Assembly: GCA_030765055.1 (NCBI GenBank)
Contig: CM060955.1
Location: 96,249,838-96,313,837 of the forward strand
Direction of reading: 5' to 3'
DNA length: 64,000 nt
From: Mantis religiosa
Lineage: Eukaryota; Arthropoda; Insecta; Mantodea; Mantidae
Shown here: piece after piece, positions 21,283-30,200 of the stretch
Layout of the letters: each line of letters opens with the position of its first letter
How positions within the stretch are numbered: position 1 is the stretch's first letter
The notes under the pieces: model-generated
Told to the model about the DNA's origin: nothing
The model's input: only the letters and a program-made list of their open reading frames with translations
Databases searched by the model: none
Made by a program: the position numbers and the translations under genes

Positions 21283-24200
21283 CTGTAAGATAAAACAAAT
21301 AATCAGGATATGATATTTTTTCAACTTTTTTCAACTTCAGTATTTTTCAACTTAAGCTTATATAGATAGAGTCAACATGAAAAATTCAATGCCATGGCCA
21401 GGATTTGAAGCATGGATCTCCTGGTTTCTGTCCAGTCTAATGTAAGTCGCCTCAAACAGTGTATCTCAATGTGAGAGCCCCTAGTGCTTTACTGGGGAAA
21501 TATACGAGTCAAATGGAGAATTTAATGTCATGACAGCAAGTTGGCCATGGTAGCTCAATGGGTTAGAGCAACTGGAGGGAAACCAGGAGATCCGTGGTTC
21601 AAATCCCGGCTGTGGCATTGAATTTTTCATGTTGACTTGTATATTTTTCTCTTAGTTGAAAAAGAAAAAAAAAACAATATAGATAAAGGGGATGGTGGCA
21701 CGTTTCAGTTAGTTAACCACTGACGCGTCAGCCCTTAGAGGGCTAAGGCCTACCAACCCGACTACCGGCCTCACGCCCACTTACGCACGGCAGAGGTAAG
21801 TTGTATTCATCCAACCGATACGGGGAGGAGATGTGGTCAGCATCTCGGCATCCCCCAGCCAGAATGTTGGTTTCCGTGACCAGGCCGCTTACCTAGCGTA
21901 AGCTCCATACTTTCCTCACGATGCTGAGTGGGCACCGGTCCTATACCTGGGACCTAAAATCGGCACTCCATGGGTAGGATCGAACCCGGTTCGCTTTCCA
22001 TGGCCAGGGACCAAGGCATGCTGCCTTAGCCCGCTATGCCACGTCGCAGGACGGCATGTTTCAGTGCTCCTGCTAATATATGGCCTTTTGCTCCCTAGAG
22101 TAGGATTATCGGGTTCTTTTAATGAAATGTAAGAACACTAGTGGTCTAAAATTTAAGACAGTACACAAAAAATGCAGCACTTTAAATAAAAATTGTTTAA
22201 CCATGTATAAATTGTTTTTGTAATTTCTCAAGTATTCATTGCACATGAACTACACTGCCAAAATAGAACAACAAAAACTCTCCTCCCCCCAAAAAAATTC
22301 ACTTTTCTCAAAAATGTAGTCAAAAAGTAATTATATTTAATTTTATTTGACATAAAATATTTATTGTACACTACACAATTACTACAATAAATAGTTCACC
22401 TTCACTAAGTTTCTCATTCATTTCAGATTTTTGATAATAGTTCCATTATATACTCTTGATTAGAAGCTACATGCAAGTATACTGGAAACTAGAATAAAAA
22501 TCTTAAAGCTAAGATTTAAGTACTTACGAACTATAAGTCACCATTGGGTTAAGTGATCTTGTATAGATGTTTCCTCATGGTCTACCAGGAAAATATGAGT
22601 CAGATGGGAAACTTAATGTTGTACTGGCAAGTTGTCATGGGAGCCCAGTGAAAGATCCATAGTTAAAATTTTGGCTACAGCATTAAATTTTTCAGTTCTG
22701 TGTTTACCTTTAATAATATTACTGTCTGACATTACTTTTTTATTTTTTTATTTTTGAAAGTAGGCTTTAAACTGCATTAAAAATAATAGTAAAATGTGTA
22801 GGTTGCAATAAACGCTAGCATAGATGAAGTCTATTCGGCAATAAATTGGAGAATTTAATGTCACAATGGCATGTTGGCCATGATAGCTCAATGGGTAAGA
22901 GCAACTGGACGGAAACCAGGAGATCTGTGGTTCAAATCTTGGACATGGCATTGAATTTTTCAGTTTGACTCTATCTATCCAAAATATTAGAAATTAAATT
23001 GGAAACATTACAGTGGCCCAACTTAATTATGTGAAACAGAATGTGTTTTCCTGATATAATGCTTGTTTAGCCGAGGGCCGATGCCATTTCCAGCATCTTT
23101 TATAAGGTAAGAGTTTTATACATGCTTTACGTGAGGAGTTTGCGTAGGAGCTAAGACAGCTGTGGCACATCCAATCATGCACAGACTAAATGCTGTGCAC
23201 CCATTAGGTTTTATATAAAGAACCAACCGCTAATGTTATTGGATGGATTCTAATCACAGTGGAACTAAAATTTGAATGATATATATTAATATTAATTATC
23301 AAAAAGAGAAAACTATAATTGGTAAACATGACTGTTAAATCGAGATTTAACTGTATTGGAACACCACAGTGAAGCGAAATAATTATTAATTTATAGATGA
23401 GTCATATTTATTACACATCAGCTTTACTTACGTACCTATTTTGACATGTTTTGCAAACCATTGTTTGCATCGTCGGCTCTTATGCGACTAAAGCTTGATC
23501 CAGTGGTGTGACAAAATGGCTGTCCAAAAAATTTCAGTCCTTTCCACAATTCAATACTCTGAGCATAAAAAACTCTTTAGATCTGGTAGAAAAACTTCAA
23601 AATCTTAAACTAAACCCTCAAGACACTTTAGTATCCTTTGATGTCCGCTCCCTCTTCCCTAGCATTCCAATAGACAAACTTTTGATTCAACTTAAGAAAT
23701 GGCTAACTTCTATTAACCTAGATGCCAATACTATAGAAGAATATTTGGCAATGACTGAAATATGTATACATCAAAATTATTTTGTTTTCGATGGAAAGTA
23801 TTATAAACAAATATAATACAAATAAAATATTTAGTGATTATTTTCCGCTTATCTTAAGAAGTTGATGACAATACTTCTATCTTCTATTTGAAATAAATTT
23901 CGTAGACATTTGCCCACATCTTCAGTCAAACACACTTCATTGTCAAGGATACCATGTATTTACGTATTTACGTATTACCAACATCTGAAGAACTGTGTTT
24001 GACTGAAGATGTGGGCAAATGTCTACGAAATTAATTTCAAATAGAAGATAGAAGTATTGTCATCAACTTCTTAAGATAAGTGGAAAATAATCACTAAATA
24101 TTTTATTTGTATTTTATTTATTATTCCACTGTAACTAGCTTCATTTTCTGTGTAATCAGTATTATAAACAAATTTCAGGACTAGCTATGGGAAGCCCGCT

Positions 24201-27200
24201 ATCACCATTTTTGGCCAATTTATACATGAGCTTTTTCGAAACACATATAACTAAAGCCTTCCCTCATATTTTTAAAACATGGTACAGATACGCAGATGAC
24301 ATCTTTGCAATAGTGCACTACAAACAAATAGATGATGCTTTGAAACTTGAAACCTTCATACAATTCAGAGTAGAAACTGAAGAGGACTGTACTCTACCTT
24401 TTTTGGACCTTAAAATCACAAAAGGCAATGAAAAACTAGAATTTGGTATTCATAGAAAAGCAACACACACAGATAATTACATCAAAGCAAATAGTTTCAA
24501 CCCAATTCCACACAAACATGCCACCGTCAACAGTCTCACACACAGATTAGTAAATCTACCCCTCAGCCAGCAAGAATATAAAAATAAATACAATCAAATC
24601 TTAAAAACTGCAATTAAAAATGGATATGGAAAAAACCTTGTAGATAAAAAACTAAAATCATTCAAACTTCAAAAGAGATTAAAACAGATCACAGCTCTCA
24701 CACCAATAAAACAAGAAATTAGATTTGCTAAATTTACTTACCACCCCTGGGCCACAAAAAAGTTCCAAAAAATATTCAAGAAATACAATATAACATTGGC
24801 ACCAAAAAACAATTACAAGATTAAAAACCTACTTAACAGTTATAATACTGATAAGATAAAACCAGAAGAAAAGTCAGGCATGTGAAAAAATTTACATAGG
24901 GAGGACAAAAAGAAACATAGGCACTAGAGAGAAAGAACACTTCAGGCACTTAAGATACAAAAATATTGATAAGTCCACAATAGCAGCTCAACATGATTAC
25001 TTTACAAGAAAAAAAGTCAACTATCCCTCACAAATGCATTCATTAGAATTATATAAAACTAAACCAATAGCATCAGCATGTGAACTTTACAATAAACTTC
25101 CACCATACCTAAGAAGCATCCAAAACCATAACATTTTCAAAAAGGATCTTAAAAAGTATTGTATAAATGAATGTTTCTACTCAATAAAAGAATTTTTAAA
25201 CAAAGAATTGTAAATACAGTAAATTTGTAAAAAATAATGAATGAGTATTTATGTACTATAGTAAATAACTTGTACCATTTTATTTCTTTGTTTTGTACAT
25301 ATACTTTGTAACCATGACGTGTCCAAAAACATGTATATGTTTTTAAAGTATGAATAAAAAATGAATGAATGAATGAATAATGAATGAACGAATGAATTTC
25401 TGGTCTGAAAATCATGAAATTGAAGACAGCACTGAATTACTAAAATAGATACAAAAACAAGTGAACTTGTCATATGGGACAGAATATGCATAGAAAAACA
25501 TAAAAACCAACTAATGAACTTTGAAATCCCTCCAGAAGAGAATCCCTCATTTAAGTTCATCACTAAATCAACAGATGGCAGCAGCAACTCCAGAATTACC
25601 CACACCACTGGATCAAGCTTTAGTCGCATAAGAGCCGACGATGCAAACGATGGTTTGCGAAACATGTCCTCAAAATAGGTACATAAGTGAAGCATTCTGT
25701 AATAAATACGACTCATCTATAAATTAATAATGACTGTTAAAATTAATATTTTCCTCAAAGATATAAGCAGCTTGAATTGAATACATTTTACTTACTCTGT
25801 TGGATGTAGAGGCCTGTAAGCAGAGCAATCATGGGGGTTGCATGACCCAGGATTACACACACCAACAAACCAGCAAGTGTAAATACAAGACCAATCATAA
25901 CAACACTCAGCCATGGTAGAAGGAACTGTCGTATGTGCTGAAACAGTCATTAATTGTTGTCAACAATTTTACTTAACTGAGTACTTTCAGTTCTGTTGAA
26001 AACAGCTGTATTACATTTATAAAATGTGGTGTAGAAAATATTTGCTTGCCTGTATTAGAACCTTTGTTTTCTATGCTTGAAAGAAACTGGTGATTTAAAT
26101 CACTTCATCAAAATGTTCTCTCTTTTGCCTATTTTGAAACTTAAGGGAAGCTTTACAAGTTAAATAAAATATAATTTCCTAAGGATTTTCCTTAAGTTAC
26201 ATTGAAATCTCTTTGTACACTCACCATAATTGATCCATATAAGAGGAGCATACAGCTGATGAGATGTATTGTGGTGATTGCAATAGCAGCGTACAGTCCA
26301 ATGATCATAACTGAAATCAATATTGTTCATATAATATAGCTATAAAAACACTTGTTAAATATATGATTTTCTTCTCATATTCCCATTTTTGCTTTACAAA
26401 ATAATGAATATTTGGTTTTTTATTTAAGTACTTCACATTGCATATTTTAGACCTGTTGAAATTGACTCTGTGGTTGACACATCTTATTTATAAACTACGC
26501 TATAATGTAAATTATATAACCAATGTAAATTTGCTTTATTTTAGAGTACCTAAAACTCAGAATAGTTATATGTAAATAGGTTTTAAAATATACAATCATT
26601 TACCTGATAATGTAAAACACTTATGTACATATTAAACAATTTAAACCTAAAGTAAATGCATGGTTGGTGAAACATCCATTTTATTTCATTCAGGAATATT
26701 TTAATCATAAACTGTATATTTGACAAAATAATTGTGTGGCTGTTTTATTTATACGTCAAATGCCTGTACTGTGCCTAAAGACAAATAAAACCACTACTAC
26801 TATATCTTACTGTTTATATATTCATTAGTTATTGTTCCTTTCCTCTTTTAGCAATCCATTTCCATTTATTTTATATCTCTAATAAATGTGCCCTATATTT
26901 TTCCAGTTTTTGTTTAACATTCAAGTCAGTTTTCCTATTCATTATTTACCACACACTTTCTTTTCTCCAAATTTCAGTTTCTCCACATTCATATCTTCTT
27001 TTCCCCACATAATATGTGTTTACCACTGGGTAGTTATTTTTTTTATCTTTTAGCCATCGCTTTCCCCCTCTCTCTATACTGATTTTTGTTTGTTCCAATG
27101 GCCATATTGGTAGCCATTCTCCTTTGGAGCACATTGAGGTGTTAACTCGTATTCGTTGGGTTTTAATCATTAGATCATGCACACATTCACACTCTCATTC

Positions 27201-30200
27201 ATACTGCCAGACTCTGGGGAAGATGAGGAATTATCTTGGTCGGAGAAAAATCCCCACCCCTACTGCCAGGAATCTTACTGATGTTGTCTCTCTCCCAACT
27301 GATTTTTATTGGAACTTAGAATACTAGTGATCTCTTCCCCGTTACTGGACTGGAAAATGTTTGTCATTCCTCAGTATCTTCTTGCTCTTTTTTTGGAAAC
27401 CTGTATTAATTGTTTCTTATTTTTCCAAATATTTTCCATGCCATATTTTCTAAATTATTTCTTAAATCAGTTATTCAATATGTAGACTTGTTTCTTTTCC
27501 TTTTTAACATTGTTTTAGCAAATTAATATAAGCATAACAAATATGGTTAGTTGATATTTAATGTTAAGCAGTTGGCAATGAAGTCATTTGCTCTCTTGCA
27601 CTCCAGTATTTTGATGTTATCTTGGTATGTTGACTAAAGGTTGGGCAGCGGAGTAGTTTGTTTATATCCATCTCTTCTATAAGCATACAGAGGAGATTTC
27701 ACTATACCAATCCTGAATAAAGTTTATATTTAACTTTTTTGTATCTGTTTAAAATTTGGCACCATAAATGATGGTTACATCTCCATAAGAGGAGAAAGGT
27801 ATGAACAGGAATAAAAAACGAAATAATCCCCTACGCCTCATATATTCTAATACCATCAGGTTCAAAGAAAACAAGAGTTGAGTTAAAAGAGGGAATCTGA
27901 TATAAGGAAAGAAAGAAATATCAATCCAGGTCAGTAACTCACCAAGCTGACCAGTGCTTATTGGTGAGCAGACCTTCCCTTTAGTTCATCATATAATTTT
28001 GTTTGGATCAGTTCTTTAAAGTCTTCAGATTACGGAAGCAATTAAAGGGTCACCTTTCTATTATAACAAAATTGATATGTGATTACTAACAGCTGTATCG
28101 CGTGAAGGTGAGGAATTGGACATTAGACTTTTGTCCAAGTCAGCTCCTTTAAGCCTTCAATTAATCTTTAATTAGAGGATCTCCTCCCTGTTAGTAACAA
28201 AAGTCTTTCCGCAGCTGCATAATAAATATTGTAATAGATAAAAAGGAGCAAAAACACAACAATAAATATTACAAAAGAAATGATTGTCCAGAGTTGAGGG
28301 CCATGGTCCATTGGAAGCTCTTCTTCCAAGACAAGCCCAAATAATCGTTTTCCATGTAATGTCACCGGCAATTAAATTTATAAATATTATTTGAGAAATA
28401 TAATGAATATTATAGATCTATGCTTAGGGGTTCCTTAAACAACCAATATTTTAAAAATGTGGGGAAGTAACTATTCATTAAGTTACTTAAAAATATAAAA
28501 ACAAATAAAAGTAACAAGCGTACATAAAAATTTGTGAACAAATTTAGTATTACTGAGTCAATTTAGTGCACATCACTGTCACAAAGTACAGCAGCTCTAT
28601 GTAAGTTGTAAAAAAATATTTACTAGAAAATGCTTTTTTTATAGTAATAAAAGATTTGATCCTACATTGATCTTATCCATTTTTGTAATAATTTGTCATT
28701 TTCACGTTGGACCTTCGAGATTGAAAATGGAAGTAAGAGCTTCCGAAAATTAATTTCTCAAAAAATAAAAATGTAAATGATGGAATGTTAAAAACTGACT
28801 ACAAATAGTTTTTTCAATTAATTTGGATGCCACTGTTACTAAATTCCTCCATAAATGATTTTTATAGTTTAGAAGAGTATAAATTAAGTGATGTAAATGT
28901 AAATACGAGGGCTGTTCAATAAAGAATGATCACAATATTTTTTTGACAACGTACCTTTACTCATCCTCATAATTTTGATGGTCCTTCTCAAAATACTTTT
29001 CCCTGAATGCGATGCACTTGTCCCAGCGTTTCTGCTAGTCTTCAAAGACATGCTGGAAACCATTTTTGAGAGATCCTTAAAAATCGTCTCCGCAGCCTTC
29101 ACCACTGCTTCTGATCATGGATAATGCCTCCCATGAAGGTGTTTCTTCAAGTTAGGGAATAGAAAAAAGTTATATGGGGCTAAATTCGGGCTATAGGGAG
29201 GGTGAGGGATGCACTTCATGTTGATTTTTGTAAGATATTCAGCGACAACATTGGCAATATGCGGCTACGCATTATCGTGGTGCAGGTCTTATATAGGTCT
29301 TATATTTCCTCGATTGTCCACCATTGGGCGATCCTTGCTGTATATGCATTTTCAAACGTGTTCATATTGGGTAAACAGCGTCACTTTTTATGTTAACAAT
29401 AACAATAAAGTCAACTCTTCACTGGCTTCTGGATCCAGCCAACTTCATGGACAGGATCCAGCCAACTTCATGGAAATGTGGTCTTTTGCGCCTGATATGG
29501 ACTTGCAGTGTTTCCAGGACATCCCTGTAGTATTGTCCAGTTAGTGATGTGTGTGCAGGTACAACAAGCTGATAAACCATTCCATGAATATCAAAGAATG
29601 AGATGACCATAACTTTCCCAGCAGAAGCAACCACGTTTGCTTTTTTTGGGGGTTGGTGATGAAGGATATTTCCACACTGAGCTTTGCTGTTTGTTCTCAG
29701 GATCAAAATGATGTAGCCAAGTTCTATCAGCAGTAATTACGTTTGTAAGAAACTCTGGATCTTCCTCTAACATCAACTTTAACTGCATGTTACCTCCATT
29801 GCAGCGGTAGGCGATACTGAATATGTCTGAACTTGCCTGGTTCTCACAGGCGGGAACCAAGAGTACCAACAATGAAACTACTATGACATGTTTGTTTCAC
29901 ATTAAGCTAACAGAATATAATAAGATTGAATTTTAGTGCCAAAAATTATGATGTAAAAAAATTATGATCATTCTTTATTGAACAGCTCTTGTATATATAA
30001 ATTGTCTTTTAATGGCTATATTATTGTGTATTGACAATAAATGGAAATGGAAATACTAAGTCCACATCTTCCCATTCATTTTCAAGTGCCCATATGTCAA
30101 TGCTATAAAATACTCATGGCCTCAACATGAGCTATGTACCCCTTTCAACCAGGTCACCTCCATCTCTGGCATTTTATATATGTGGGTATGTGAGATTTGT

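Larger units (their letters stand above)
23813..24157. mobile_element. Fold-back PLE-type element (family H-E) with 16-bp target duplication
   Basis: Flanked by identical 16-bp copies of agtattataaacaaat at 23797-23812 and 24158-24173. Arms of about 120 bp (23818-23938 and 23992-24113) are near-perfect inverted repeats around a loop of about 53 bp with tacgtatt repeats. A 44-bp tail follows. It encodes no protein and carries a hammerhead-like core in each arm. It probably moves with PLE machinery. Confidence 0.85.
23380..25735 (+). mobile_element. Penelope-like element PLE-2 with inverted flanks
   Basis: An RT/GIY-YIG body (23508 to about 25590) is flanked by inverted terminal repeats. The left is 23380-23510 (tttatagatgagtcatattt ... 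gatccagtggtgtg) and the right is about 25600-25730 (cacaccactggatc ... gactcatctataaa). Each flank has a hammerhead-like core. The coding region starts abruptly next to the left repeat, inside the RT, so the element is 5'-truncated and joined to an inverted repeat, a structure commonly seen for PLE copies. It is interrupted by a fold-back element at 23813-24157 and a LINE tail near 25006-25398. It lies in intron 4 of the host gene, antisense to it. Confidence 0.85.

Noticed and set aside
23813..24157. Classical MITE of a DNA transposon
   Set aside because: A 16-bp target duplication, a tail outside the arms and ribozyme-like cores fit a PLE-type unit better than a cut-and-paste element, which usually duplicates 2-10 bp.
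25249..25716. 155-codon minus-strand frame
   Set aside because: It runs antisense across the LINE tail, PLE-2 nuclease remnant and terminal repeat, so it is not a gene.
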